The position numbers were made by a program, and so were the translations under genes. A DNA stretch of 64,000 nucleotides, taken from contig NZ_JALKBC010000006.1 of the NCBI RefSeq assembly GCF_023015865.1, forward strand, positions 310,001-374,000, in the 5' to 3' direction. Shown here in pieces: positions 8,656-18,089 of this stretch. Numbering within the stretch: the stretch's first letter is position 1; every line of letters begins with the position of its first letter. The notes below the pieces were generated by a model. The model searched no databases and was not told where the DNA came from. It worked only from the letters and a program-made list of their open reading frames with translations. The DNA is from Arenibacter sp. F26102 (GTDB taxonomy: Bacteria > Bacteroidota > Bacteroidia > Flavobacteriales > Flavobacteriaceae).

Positions 8656-10956
8656 TTAATGGGCCATGACCCCGGCATCAAGAGGTTTCAATGGTTCACC
8701 TTGAACGGCATATTGAACGTTGATCATTCGTGGATTTTGACTAGGCTTATAACGTATATTAATAGGATGCCATCCTTTTTTAAGGGCCACCTTTCCGTAA
8801 CGTTTTCGGGGTCCATGATAGCCACCATTGTCCACAACCAATTTATCCCCAACATACAGTAGATCGCCACCATCGGACCGGGTTTCAAATTCGTATATAG
8901 CATCTTTTTCAGCCTTAAAGAATCCTTGGTATATCATGGAAAAATTTGTTTGATCTTTAAATTCTCCCAACTCAATCACCTCTACACTCGACCAGTTAGC
9001 AGTGCCAGGTACAGAAATATCTTCAACCTTTTTAAATTTGCCCTTGGTAATCCATCTTTTTAACCCAATATTTTGGGGGTTTACAGCCAAGGCTGGAGTA
9101 TATGCTACCTTTACCACCTTGGTAGCTTTTAAATCGTTGAATATCCCACCTCTATACGCGCGTGCTTTAATATCCACAGTATCCTTTACCATAAAGGGGG
9201 AAGTGTATTTAAGCGAGTTACTATTGGGTATACTTCCGTCCGTTGTATAATATACATCTACCCCCTCTAACGGATAAGCCAAGCTTAATTTCACCAAAGT
9301 ACTATCCACGACTGCAATTTCCCTTTCCAGACCTTCAACGGCAGGTATGTAATAATGTACATCCAAGGCATCCAAACGATCATATTGCTTTTCTACCCGT
9401 TTATTGAAGGATTCAAAATCTTTATCGCCCTTGGCTGCCCATCCAGTTTCCGATACTGCCAACAATCTGGGAAAAGCCTGGTATTGCAATCTTTTAAAAC
9501 TAGGAATCCACTCGGACCAAAGGTTTGCCTGTATCCCTAAAATATGTTCGGATTGGGCTGGTGTAAAATTTTCTGGCACAGGTTCATACCCATATACTTT
9601 TTCCAGTTTATTTCCCTCGTTTAAATAGTCAAAATAATAGGCCGCGGTGGTGGTTACCACAATATCATTTCCGTTATCGGCAGCTATTTGAGGTGCGTTT
9701 GGAGCCCAATTCCTCCACCACATCATAGAGGCATCTTTGGTCAGTCCGCCGCGGACAATCTCGTCCCAACCCATAAGCTGTTTTCCTTTAGACTGCAAGT
9801 ACTGCTCTATATCCCTATTGAAATGCGACTGCAGCTCATGTTCGTCCTTTAATCCATTTTCCTTTATGGACTTCTGACAATGCGGACATTGTTCCCACGA
9901 TTTAATATTAACCTCATCCCCACCAATGTGTACATATTTGGATGGAAAAAGGTCTACCACTTCTGTCAATATGTTTTTCATAAATTCATAGGTGGTTTCC
10001 TTTCCCAAACATGCCGGATAAGTAAATACGGTATCCCAGCCAGATTCTTCGTTACAGGACAGGAAGGGATAATTATCGATTGCCGATTTAAAATGGCCGG
10101 GCATATCAATTTCTGGAATAACGGTAATACAGCGATCTTCCGCATAAGCCACAATTTCCTTTATTTGTTCTTGGGTATAAAACCCACCATACATTTGCTT
10201 ACCATCGATCTCCTTAAAATTGGATTCATCAATTTTGTACAATTCGTTTTCCACAGCCCTTGTATTGCATATGCTATCTTGATTATTCGGAATTCTCCAA
10301 GCCCCCTTTTCTGTGAGTAATGGATATTTTTTAATTTCCACTCGCCATCCTTGGTCATCGGTCAAATGCATATGATAGGTATTTAACTTATACAAGGCCA
10401 TATAATCCAAAAAGGCCTTCACTTCATCCATTTTAAAAAAATGCCGGCTAAAATCCATATGCATTCCCCTCCATTCAAAGCGGGGTTCGTCTTCAATAAC
10501 AATACAGGGCACAAACCAAGCTGCATTTATCACCTCCGTACTTTCTATTTCAGTGGGCAATAATTGTCTAATGGTTTGAACCGCATTAAAAAATCCGCTT
10601 TCATCCGTTGCCTTAATTTGAATTAGATCTGGGTCAATTTCCAATTTATAGGCTCCTTTCTTTAGTCCTTCCACTGATGCAAAAACAACGCCTTTCCCTG
10701 GTTTTTCGAGTGAGATTTTTAACCCATACCCTGCGGCTGTTTTAAACATTCCCGCAAGATAATTTGCTGCCTTTCGCTGGGTTTCATCCTCAAGGTTGAT
10801 CCTTGTATTGGCAACAAACTCAAACGAACTTTCCTTTAATTGCATAAGGACCGGCTTGGGAACCAAAGAGATATCCTCTTCTTTAAAAGTAGGCTTGGTA
10901 TTAGAGCAGGAAGCTAAAAAAACAGCTATCAATATTAAGGTAATATAATTTTTCAT
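8656..10956 (-). CDS. GH20 beta-N-acetylhexosaminidase, lipoprotein, with C-terminal PA14-like domain
   Basis: Seen: 766 aa. Lipoprotein signal ending VFLASC (Cys17). An N-terminal GH20b-like domain (about 30-155) precedes the GH20 barrel (about 160-510), with FEWRGMHMDFSRHFF, HMHLTDDQGWRVEIKKYP, IPEIDMPGH and the catalytic Asp347-Glu348 pair in YVHIGGDEVN. After a chitobiase-type C-terminal segment (VDVYYTTDGSIPNS) comes a PA14/GLEYA-like region (FSMIYQGFFKAEKDAIYEFE, SDGGDLLYVGDKLVVDNGG). Known: substrate-assisted hydrolysis of terminal GlcNAc or GalNAc. Context: last gene of PUL A; the PA14-like part probably binds sugar. Anchoring to the membrane suggests surface or periplasmic trimming. 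Confidence 0.94.
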   Translation of the reverse strand: MKNYITLILIAVFLASCSNTKPTFKEEDISLVPKPVLMQLKESSFEFVANTRINLEDETQRKAANYLAGMFKTAAGYGLKISLEKPGKGVVFASVEGLKKGAYKLEIDPDLIQIKATDESGFFNAVQTIRQLLPTEIESTEVINAAWFVPCIVIEDEPRFEWRGMHMDFSRHFFKMDEVKAFLDYMALYKLNTYHMHLTDDQGWRVEIKKYPLLTEKGAWRIPNNQDSICNTRAVENELYKIDESNFKEIDGKQMYGGFYTQEQIKEIVAYAEDRCITVIPEIDMPGHFKSAIDNYPFLSCNEESGWDTVFTYPACLGKETTYEFMKNILTEVVDLFPSKYVHIGGDEVNIKSWEQCPHCQKSIKENGLKDEHELQSHFNRDIEQYLQSKGKQLMGWDEIVRGGLTKDASMMWWRNWAPNAPQIAADNGNDIVVTTTAAYYFDYLNEGNKLEKVYGYEPVPENFTPAQSEHILGIQANLWSEWIPSFKRLQYQAFPRLLAVSETGWAAKGDKDFESFNKRVEKQYDRLDALDVHYYIPAVEGLEREIAVVDSTLVKLSLAYPLEGVDVYYTTDGSIPNSNSLKYTSPFMVKDTVDIKARAYRGGIFNDLKATKVVKVAYTPALAVNPQNIGLKRWITKGKFKKVEDISVPGTANWSSVEVIELGEFKDQTNFSMIYQGFFKAEKDAIYEFETRSDGGDLLYVGDKLVVDNGGYHGPRKRYGKVALKKGWHPINIRYKPSQNPRMINVQYAVQGEPLKPLDAGVMAH

Positions 10957-11034
10957 TTCTTTTAATTTATTTAATCCATCAATTCCGTTCGCCCGACCAA
11001 TCTACGCCGTGTTTCCCGGTGATTATAGCTATAT

Positions 11035-12351
11035 CTATCTAATATTGAGTTTTATGATACCATCTATCTCGGTATCGAAATCTTCTCCCGGGTAGAGAAA
11101 AACACCTTCTTTAACTTGCTTGAACTTAATTTTGGACGCACCATCAAAGGAAGTGGCAGAACTAATTTTCTCCTTCAATTCCGGAATAAAAATGTACGGC
11201 TCTTGGGTAGGACTTAGTACATGCACATATAGCATCTTATCCTTTTGTGTAATGGTACCCCAATTTTGTGGCTTAATAACATTACCTCTAGATCCGTAAA
11301 TACTTTCTCCATATTTTTCTGTCCATTCCCCAACCTCTTTTAGGGTTTCTACAAATTCTGACTGAATTTCACCATTGGGCATGGGGCCCACGTTCAACAA
11401 TAAGTTTCCATTCCTTCCTGCCGCATTCACCAAAAAGTGAATAAGCTGTTTTGTAGTTTTGAATTTTTTGTCGTTTAAATTAAATCCCCAAGATTTTGCC
11501 ATTGTAGCACAGGATTCCAAAGGCAGCTTACTTACTTCAACTCCATCACTATATCCTCCTTTATTCTCTCCTGGCAGGTCGCGTTCAAAGGTCTGGATAT
11601 CTTCCCCTGGTATAGGCTGAAGGTGATGGTTGTTGGCTATCAAGGTAGTTGGACTCAATTCATGGATCAGGGAATAGATTTCATTATAGTGCCAATTGGC
11701 TTTTTTTCTGTCCCAATGCCCGTCAAACCAAATAACACCTATTTCCCCATAATTGGTAAGCAACTCGGTCAACTGCGATTTCATAAACTCTATATAACTA
11801 TCCCAATCCGTATCCACTGGATACCCATCCACTATTTTCTTTCCAAAACCATAATCTTCCCTTGCCCAATCCAATAGGGAATAGTAAAAATTTAATTGGA
11901 TACCTTCTTTTTTACATTCCGCTGCCAATTCCTTTAGGGGATCTTTTCCATAACGGGTAGCGTCCACAATATTATAAGGCGAGGCGTCCGTATCGAACAT
12001 ACTAAAACTATCATGGTGCCTAGTGGTGATAGTAATATATTTCATTCCTGCCGCCTTGGCTATTTGCACCCATTCTTTCGCATCAAAATCCTGGGGATTA
12101 AAGAATTTCGTTAGCTTCTGATAGGTCTTATAGGGTATTTTTTGTTGATACATTACCCATTCCCCATCTCCCAAAACACTATAAATCCCCCAGTGTATAA
12201 ACATCCCAAACTTCATATCCTGAAATGCCTCACGGTGTTCCAAATTTTCCTGTGTAGGAATGTACTCCGGCATTGGATAGGAATACTGTTGTGCCTTCCC
12301 CAACATTGCCACCAAACTAAACACACATATTGCTATTGTCCTTTTCATCAT
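11035..12351 (-). CDS. GH29 alpha-L-fucosidase
   Basis: Seen: 438 aa with a type I signal peptide (MMKRTIAICVFSLVAMLGKA; Met at 12348 is an equivalent start). The GH29 barrel shows FGMFIHWGIYS (about 48-58), TTRHHDSFSMFD (about 109-120), the predicted nucleophile Asp210 in GVIWFDGHWD, and GRNGNLLLNVGPMPNGE. A short beta-sandwich domain closes the protein. Known: retaining fucosidase, periplasmic. Context: between GH92 and GH20 in PUL A, 35 bases downstream of GH92. It belongs to a different branch from the second GH29 at 27395, which has YNDG in place of WFDG, so the two probably cleave different fucose linkages. Confidence 0.94.
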   Translation of the reverse strand: MMKRTIAICVFSLVAMLGKAQQYSYPMPEYIPTQENLEHREAFQDMKFGMFIHWGIYSVLGDGEWVMYQQKIPYKTYQKLTKFFNPQDFDAKEWVQIAKAAGMKYITITTRHHDSFSMFDTDASPYNIVDATRYGKDPLKELAAECKKEGIQLNFYYSLLDWAREDYGFGKKIVDGYPVDTDWDSYIEFMKSQLTELLTNYGEIGVIWFDGHWDRKKANWHYNEIYSLIHELSPTTLIANNHHLQPIPGEDIQTFERDLPGENKGGYSDGVEVSKLPLESCATMAKSWGFNLNDKKFKTTKQLIHFLVNAAGRNGNLLLNVGPMPNGEIQSEFVETLKEVGEWTEKYGESIYGSRGNVIKPQNWGTITQKDKMLYVHVLSPTQEPYIFIPELKEKISSATSFDGASKIKFKQVKEGVFLYPGEDFDTEIDGIIKLNIR

Positions 12352-12386
12352 AACGTACTACTTATTAAAATTTACTTTTTATGTTC

Positions 12387-14723
12387 TTAATTTATTGATT
12401 GTATAACCGGTTCAGGTCCCATTTCCATTTCCAGAACCCCACCTTCGATTATTTCCTGATGGCTAATCCAAAACCTGTTCAAGGGCTTACCATTTAGGGT
12501 CATATCCTGTATGTAGATGTTTTCCTTGGAGTTGTAGTTGGCTAAGATTTTAAATTTCTTGCCAGGATAATATTCAGGATCCAGTTGTATTTCAATTTCA
12601 TTGAAAACGGGACTGGTTATCTGGTACTTGTTATCTCCCGGGGAAATGGGATGAATGCCTATTGAAGCCAGGACGTACCAGGCCGACATTTGTCCCACAT
12701 CCTCGTTCCCACACAGGCCGTAGGCACCCGTTCCATAGGCGTCGTTACATATCTTCCTGGTCCATTTTTGGGTCAGGTGGGGTACGCCGGCCGTATTAAG
12801 CATAAAGGGCACATGGTGCACCGGTTCGTTGGGATGGTTGTAATAATCATTCCATAAAAAATCCTCAGGGGTATTCTCAAAGAAGGATATAAGCTCATTC
12901 CTAAAGGCCTCTTCCCCTCCCATCAAGGTCTTTAAGCCATCAATATCATGGGGAACAAACCAACCTTGTTGAAAGGGATTGCTCTCTATACAGCCCTGCC
13001 CATGTACCGTTTTGCCCTTCCATTCCAACCAGTTGCCTGTACTATCCTTTGCCCGGAACCAATTTACTTCATCGTTCCATATGTTGCCGTAATTTTTACT
13101 TTTTGCAAGGTATTCCCGGGCTATTTCCGTTTTTCCCAAAGAATTGGCCATAGTGCCAAGAGCCCAATCGGAATAGGCATATTCCAAGGTTTTGGAAATA
13201 TTGCCATGTGTATATCCCAACTCTCCATTTCCAGTATTATCCACCGTATTTTTTGAATAGGCAAAAGCCTTTTCAATATCATACTTGCGAATTCCTTTTT
13301 CATAGGCATCAACAATAACTGAGACCGCAGGGTTCCCCAACATACATCCCGAATAGGAATTAAGCATTTCCCAACGCGGCAAGTATTCCCTGCCGCTCAG
13401 CTCCGCCATTTGTAGTAATGAATTAATTTCATCATTCACCAGGTTAGGGTTGATAATTGTCTGCAGAGGAAATTGCGACCTAAAAACATCCCAGCCGCTA
13501 AAAATAGTCCTGTATGTAAAATCGGAGGTTTGGTGAATTTTTTTATCGGCACCAATATAGTTCCCGTTCACATCCGAAAACGTTCTGGGATCTATCATGG
13601 TGTGGTATAGCGCGGTATAAAAAATAGTTTTTTCATCCTCAGTCCCGCCTGAAACCACAACATTCTTAATAGCCTTGTTCCAACTATTCCTTGCCTCCTC
13701 CCGTGTCCTATCAAAATCCCAATGATCAATATCATGCTCCAAGTTTTCCTTGGCACCTTCCACACTTACAAATGAGATGCCGCTCTTTACCAAAACTTCC
13801 TCCCCTTCGTTGGTGCTAAAATTTGAATAGAAACCTAAATGCTTTCCCTGCATCTCCTCTTTGGACGGGAATATTTCAGCATTTTTTACCGCCAATTGGT
13901 AATCATCCTGTCTGATCCATCGCATTTTTCTGGGTACGTCCGGAATATCGGCACTCCAGATACCATAATCTTTAAGGGGTTTGCTAAACTGACAATAGAA
14001 GTATACCGTATAATCCGCATTACCTGCACCGGCACCCCAACCCCCACCTTCGGGCGGACATTTCATCCAACCCTCAATGGTATTTTCGTTTACTACCTTT
14101 ATATATTGTTCCGTTGAAGTCCCGCCCACTCTACGTGATAAATCTATTTGAATCCTGGAATTATTGTTTTCAGGATAGGTAAACCGAATAATTCCCGCCC
14201 TAGGTGCGGCAGTCAGCTCTGCTCTAATTTTATGATCATCGAGGGTTACCGCATAATATCCGGCCTTGGTCACCTCGGTATCATGGGAATAACGGGAACG
14301 ATATCCTCCCTCAGGATTTTCCGGAACCCCTCTATTGGTCTGTAGTTTTCCAGTTGTTGGGGTAACCAAAAAATTACCTAGGTCACCAAACCAGCCCACC
14401 CCGCTCATATGTGTAAAACTAAATCCCTCCATAGTCTTGTGTTCATAGGAATAGCCAGATCCGTTATCACCTCCCGTAAACGTGTCCGGACTAAGCTGTA
14501 CCAATCCAAAAGGTGTAGCGGCACCAGGAAATGTTTTACCAAACCCGTGGGCATCCTTGGACTTTTTCCCATAGGTGATTGCCCCAATAATGGGGTCGAT
14601 ATAGTCTACAGGTTCCGGCCCTGAGGGTTTACTTTCCTTGGAGGAGGAACAAGAAAACACGGAGATGACCAACATGGCAACGCCAATATTTCTCAGTACC
14701 AATTTTATCTTTTTCGTTTTCAT
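12387..14723 (-). CDS. GH92 alpha-mannosidase-type glycosidase, lipoprotein
   Basis: Seen: 778 aa. Lipoprotein signal ending VISVFSC. The N-terminal sandwich has FGLVQLSPDTFTGGDNGSGY and FSFTHMSGVGWFGDLGNF; the (alpha/alpha)6 domain has FSGWDVFRSQFPL, NPFQQGWFVPHDI and the signature CGNEDVGQMSAWYVLASIG near residues 671-689. These are hallmarks of GH92, Ca2+-dependent exo-alpha-mannosidases acting by inversion. The family usually has GNDD where this protein has GNED. Known members trim alpha-1,2/1,3/1,4/1,6-mannose from N-glycans and related structures. Context: in PUL A beside GH20, GH29 and GH95, it is the only mannose-directed enzyme and is a main reason to consider a glycoprotein glycan substrate. 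Confidence 0.93.
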   Translation of the reverse strand: MKTKKIKLVLRNIGVAMLVISVFSCSSSKESKPSGPEPVDYIDPIIGAITYGKKSKDAHGFGKTFPGAATPFGLVQLSPDTFTGGDNGSGYSYEHKTMEGFSFTHMSGVGWFGDLGNFLVTPTTGKLQTNRGVPENPEGGYRSRYSHDTEVTKAGYYAVTLDDHKIRAELTAAPRAGIIRFTYPENNNSRIQIDLSRRVGGTSTEQYIKVVNENTIEGWMKCPPEGGGWGAGAGNADYTVYFYCQFSKPLKDYGIWSADIPDVPRKMRWIRQDDYQLAVKNAEIFPSKEEMQGKHLGFYSNFSTNEGEEVLVKSGISFVSVEGAKENLEHDIDHWDFDRTREEARNSWNKAIKNVVVSGGTEDEKTIFYTALYHTMIDPRTFSDVNGNYIGADKKIHQTSDFTYRTIFSGWDVFRSQFPLQTIINPNLVNDEINSLLQMAELSGREYLPRWEMLNSYSGCMLGNPAVSVIVDAYEKGIRKYDIEKAFAYSKNTVDNTGNGELGYTHGNISKTLEYAYSDWALGTMANSLGKTEIAREYLAKSKNYGNIWNDEVNWFRAKDSTGNWLEWKGKTVHGQGCIESNPFQQGWFVPHDIDGLKTLMGGEEAFRNELISFFENTPEDFLWNDYYNHPNEPVHHVPFMLNTAGVPHLTQKWTRKICNDAYGTGAYGLCGNEDVGQMSAWYVLASIGIHPISPGDNKYQITSPVFNEIEIQLDPEYYPGKKFKILANYNSKENIYIQDMTLNGKPLNRFWISHQEIIEGGVLEMEMGPEPVIQSIN

Positions 14724-14761
14724 ATAGCCAGTATCTTTTTATTATAGTACATGGGATGGTA

Positions 14762-16228
14762 TTATTTACCTACTTTAAATATATCTACAGGGACGTCATT
14801 GGCCTGCAATTTGCCATCAGTCGTTCTTCCATTTTCCACTATTTCCTTTAATTCATTGGTCAGCTTCTTGACCACCCTTGGATGTTGGGCATAAACATTA
14901 TAGGTTTCTCCTTCATCTTTTTTCATATTGTATAGTTGTATTTCGGGAAGTCCCATTTCCCTCGCTTTGCGATCATTGGGAGCTGTCCAACCTCCTGAGC
15001 CCGGGGTTAGCTCCAATTTCCATTTTCTATTTCTTATGGAAAACTTACCGTTTATGGAATGGTGCACCACATACCTATAGTCGCTTTTGGCCCTTTTATT
15101 GTTAAGCAAGGGAAGGATACTGTAAGAATCCTCAGCCGTCTCTCCTGGGAGAGCCGCTCCTATTATTTCCGCGCAAGTAGCCATTAAACTGGTAAGGCAT
15201 ATTAACTCGTCGTTGGTTGAATTTGCTTCAATTTTTCCTGGCCATTTCACTATAAAGGGAACTCTATGGCCTCCTTCCCAAATATCCGATTTTGACCCTC
15301 TAAACTGTGCACTGGGAAAGTGTCCATATTCCTTTTCCAATTTTTGGCCCTTGGCCACAGGATAAGAGCAACCGTTATCGCTGGTAAAGAAAACAAGCGT
15401 ATTTTCTGCGATTCCGTTTTCCTCTAGGGCTTTCATGACACGGCCCACAACATCATCGGTCTCCATAACAAAATCAGCATAGGCTCCCATACCACTTTTT
15501 CCCTGCCATTCTTCCGAGGGAACTACGGGACTATGGGGGGAATTAAGGGCCAGATATAGAAAGAAAGGCTCCTTTTCTGTAGCTTCCTCCGCTATGTAAC
15601 GGGTAGCATGATCCCCGAGGAACTGCAACATCCTAATGGGCGGCATGTGGTCTATAACCTTGTCATCTTTTATTACGGTTTCCATAGTAGCAGAATGGTG
15701 AAACCCAATATAGGATTCAAAACCCCTGGTAATGGGGCCATCAGGAACTGTGGCACCTATGGGGGCATTAAGTGGTTTTTTACCTTCATACAGCTCATAA
15801 GCCTCGCCATTTTCGTCCTCAAAATTAAATCCAAGATGCCATTTCCCCATCGCTGCGGTACGGTAACCCTTTTGCTTTAACATAGCAGGGACGGTAAGCC
15901 GTTGATCTGCTATTAAAGGTTCATGTTCATCTCCTCCTCGCAATACGCCTTCCTGTAATCTAGAGCGCCATGCGTAGCGGCCGGTTAGAACACCATATCG
16001 TGAAGGGGTACACACCGAAGAGCCGGAATGGGCGTCTGTAAAGACCATTCCTCCGGAAGCTATTCTGTCTATTTGTGGGGTGGGAATCTTTCCCTTTTCC
16101 CTATTTAAGGCCTGTACGTCCCCATACCCCAAGTCATCGCAAATAATATAAACGATATTAGGTCTTTCCTGTGCCGATACGGATGCCATTATCAGCACAA
16201 ATAGGATATATAATTTTGAAAATTTCAT
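14762..16228 (-). CDS. Family S1 sulfatase (formylglycine type)
   Basis: Seen: 488 aa. Type I signal peptide ending ASVSAQ. Metal-binding Asp pair in IICDDLGYGD (31-32) and the C-x-P-S-R formylglycine motif at Cys73 (SVCTPSRYGVLTGRYAWRSR). Further down are GKWHLGFN, SPHSPVVPSEEW, FFTSDNGCSYP and the substrate-side HHSINGKFSIRNRKWKLELT. The TGRYAWR-type active-site context is shared with the sulfatase at 19131, so the two are probably the same S1 subfamily (the S1_15-like type from memory, unverified). Known: hydrolyses sulfate esters after Cys-to-formylglycine conversion by a maturase encoded elsewhere. Context: 5 bases downstream of the GH20 gene in PUL A. Confidence 0.93.
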   Translation of the reverse strand: MKFSKLYILFVLIMASVSAQERPNIVYIICDDLGYGDVQALNREKGKIPTPQIDRIASGGMVFTDAHSGSSVCTPSRYGVLTGRYAWRSRLQEGVLRGGDEHEPLIADQRLTVPAMLKQKGYRTAAMGKWHLGFNFEDENGEAYELYEGKKPLNAPIGATVPDGPITRGFESYIGFHHSATMETVIKDDKVIDHMPPIRMLQFLGDHATRYIAEEATEKEPFFLYLALNSPHSPVVPSEEWQGKSGMGAYADFVMETDDVVGRVMKALEENGIAENTLVFFTSDNGCSYPVAKGQKLEKEYGHFPSAQFRGSKSDIWEGGHRVPFIVKWPGKIEANSTNDELICLTSLMATCAEIIGAALPGETAEDSYSILPLLNNKRAKSDYRYVVHHSINGKFSIRNRKWKLELTPGSGGWTAPNDRKAREMGLPEIQLYNMKKDEGETYNVYAQHPRVVKKLTNELKEIVENGRTTDGKLQANDVPVDIFKVGK

Positions 16229-16233
16229 GTTTT

Positions 16234-18087
16234 TTATTTTAACCTAATTTCTGTTAGGCTCCCCAATAGTGTTCCTTCCTTATTAAACAGTCCAGCTTTA
16301 ACAAGGGTTTTGGGGGGCGCTATAAAATGGCCCTCGTACTTAATGGAAGCCGTTGTGGGGTCTTCCCCTCCCGTGGTATAATATATCTCATACCCAACTG
16401 TTTCCGTACTTAAATACACATAGGCCTCACTTTTTAATTCATCATGGGCATACGAAGCATACACCGTGAACATACTTTTGGCATAATTTACCTGTTCCCG
16501 TTCCAGTCTTTTAAAGTGGGAATCTTCCAGGGCAGTTTGAAATCGCTCCCAATCCTTAACATTGGGGTCGCTCCATGACACCTCTGCACTGGCCAGTGCC
16601 CGGGGGTATAACATATATTCACAATGTTCCTGGGTGGGCGTAAATTCGCCCCACAAACAGACTTCATTACCAAGAACCCTATTTACCTCTTCGGGCGTCA
16701 ATTCGGCCGGAATGGGCTCATGAGCGTATACTTTAGACAAAGGCAATACCACTTTAGGACCTTCAGGCTCCATTGAGGTAGGCCCTTGAACCTGACTGAT
16801 ATACATATGTTTATAAGACGTCATTATGGTAGGATAACCATTTTGAGGTGCTGTAATCTGAGGGTTGTGCCCTCCTCTTCTCCATGCCATAATGGTTGCT
16901 CCAGGAGCGCCCTGCCCACTTAAAATCTCATCCCAACCAATCATGGTCTTATTTTGGGCCTTCACGATTTTATGCACCTTTTGTATAAAATAACTCTGTA
17001 GTTCCTCTTCGTCCTTTAAGTTGTTTTCTGTTTTTACCCCTTGGCAATACGGACATTTTTTCCAATTGGATTTATTGCATTCGTCACCTCCAATATGCAG
17101 GTATTTTGATGGGAACAGTGCCGCAACCTCCTCTATTACCCCTTCCAAAAATTCGTAAGTACTGTCTTTACCCGCGCAGACCGCATTATCGGGTGCCTTT
17201 CCCCCTACAGCAACTTCAAAATTGGCATCGGATTCATCATAGCAAAACAAGTGCGGATAAGATGCTACCAAGGCCTTGCTATGACCCGGTACATCTATTT
17301 CCGGGATAATCTCCACATTGCGCACTTTTGCGTAAGCAATTACTTCCTTAATGTCTTCTTGAGTGTAAAAACCACCAACCGTTTTGGGTTCTTCGGCGGT
17401 TGCCTTTTCGCGCTGCCACCAGCTTACCCCGGTCCTATCGGCACGCCATGCTCCTTTTTCAGTAAGGTTTGGGTACTTTTTTATCTCGATACGCCAACCT
17501 TGGTCATCGGTCAGATGCCAATGGAACTTGTTCACCTTATAGGAGGAAAGAACATCTATATGTTTTAGGATAAATTCTTTAGGTTGAAAATGTCTGGAAA
17601 CGTCCAACATAATGCCCCGCCAACCAAATCTAGGGTTGTCTTTGACCGTCATACCCGGCACTTTTACCGTTCCGGTATTTTCCAAAGGAAAGGTCTGGCG
17701 CAAGGTCTGAAATCCATTAAAAAGTCCTCCGTAATCTTTGGCCGTTACCACAATGGATTCTGGTTGCACCTCAAGCAAATAGCCCTCATCCCTTACCGAC
17801 AGCCTTTTATCCAATATAAACAAAATATGTTTTTCCCCCACCTCAGGGTTTCTGTAAGAATAGGTAAGGTTAAGCCCTAGGTCATTATGGAATTTTTCAG
17901 CTAAATAAGGAATGAAAACCCCACGAAACTTTTTGGGCACCACCACTTTGGTATTCTTGTCCAGAACAAAAGCATCCTCTGAGTAGGAAACCAACTCGGG
18001 CTGTGGAATAAAAGTGTTTTGAAAATCTTGGGCATTTCCTGCTACGGACAGTACAATGGCTAATATTATAAAAGTTAGTTTTTTCAT
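16234..18087 (-). CDS. GH20 beta-N-acetylhexosaminidase
   Basis: Seen: 617 aa with type I signal MKKLTFIILAIVLSVAGNAQ. An N-terminal GH20b domain (about 25-150) precedes the barrel with FGWRGIMLDVSRHFQ, FHWHLTDDQGWRIEIKKYP, IPEIDVPGHSKAL and the catalytic Asp335-Glu336 in YLHIGGDECN, followed by a CPYCQ segment. A chitobiase-type tail (GYEIYYTTGGEDPTTASIKY) closes it. It lacks the PA14-like extension of the GH20 at 8656 and is soluble rather than lipidated. Known: exo-release of GlcNAc/GalNAc. Context: packed between the SGNH hydrolase (2-base gap) and a sulfatase (5-base gap), so tightly cotranscribed in PUL A. Confidence 0.94.
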   Translation of the reverse strand: MKKLTFIILAIVLSVAGNAQDFQNTFIPQPELVSYSEDAFVLDKNTKVVVPKKFRGVFIPYLAEKFHNDLGLNLTYSYRNPEVGEKHILFILDKRLSVRDEGYLLEVQPESIVVTAKDYGGLFNGFQTLRQTFPLENTGTVKVPGMTVKDNPRFGWRGIMLDVSRHFQPKEFILKHIDVLSSYKVNKFHWHLTDDQGWRIEIKKYPNLTEKGAWRADRTGVSWWQREKATAEEPKTVGGFYTQEDIKEVIAYAKVRNVEIIPEIDVPGHSKALVASYPHLFCYDESDANFEVAVGGKAPDNAVCAGKDSTYEFLEGVIEEVAALFPSKYLHIGGDECNKSNWKKCPYCQGVKTENNLKDEEELQSYFIQKVHKIVKAQNKTMIGWDEILSGQGAPGATIMAWRRGGHNPQITAPQNGYPTIMTSYKHMYISQVQGPTSMEPEGPKVVLPLSKVYAHEPIPAELTPEEVNRVLGNEVCLWGEFTPTQEHCEYMLYPRALASAEVSWSDPNVKDWERFQTALEDSHFKRLEREQVNYAKSMFTVYASYAHDELKSEAYVYLSTETVGYEIYYTTGGEDPTTASIKYEGHFIAPPKTLVKAGLFNKEGTLLGSLTEIRLK

Positions 18088-18089
18088 GT

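Noticed and set aside
9880-10320. 146-codon plus-strand frame within the GH20 gene
   Set aside because: Antisense shadow of a well-conserved GH20 catalytic domain, no recognisable protein features.
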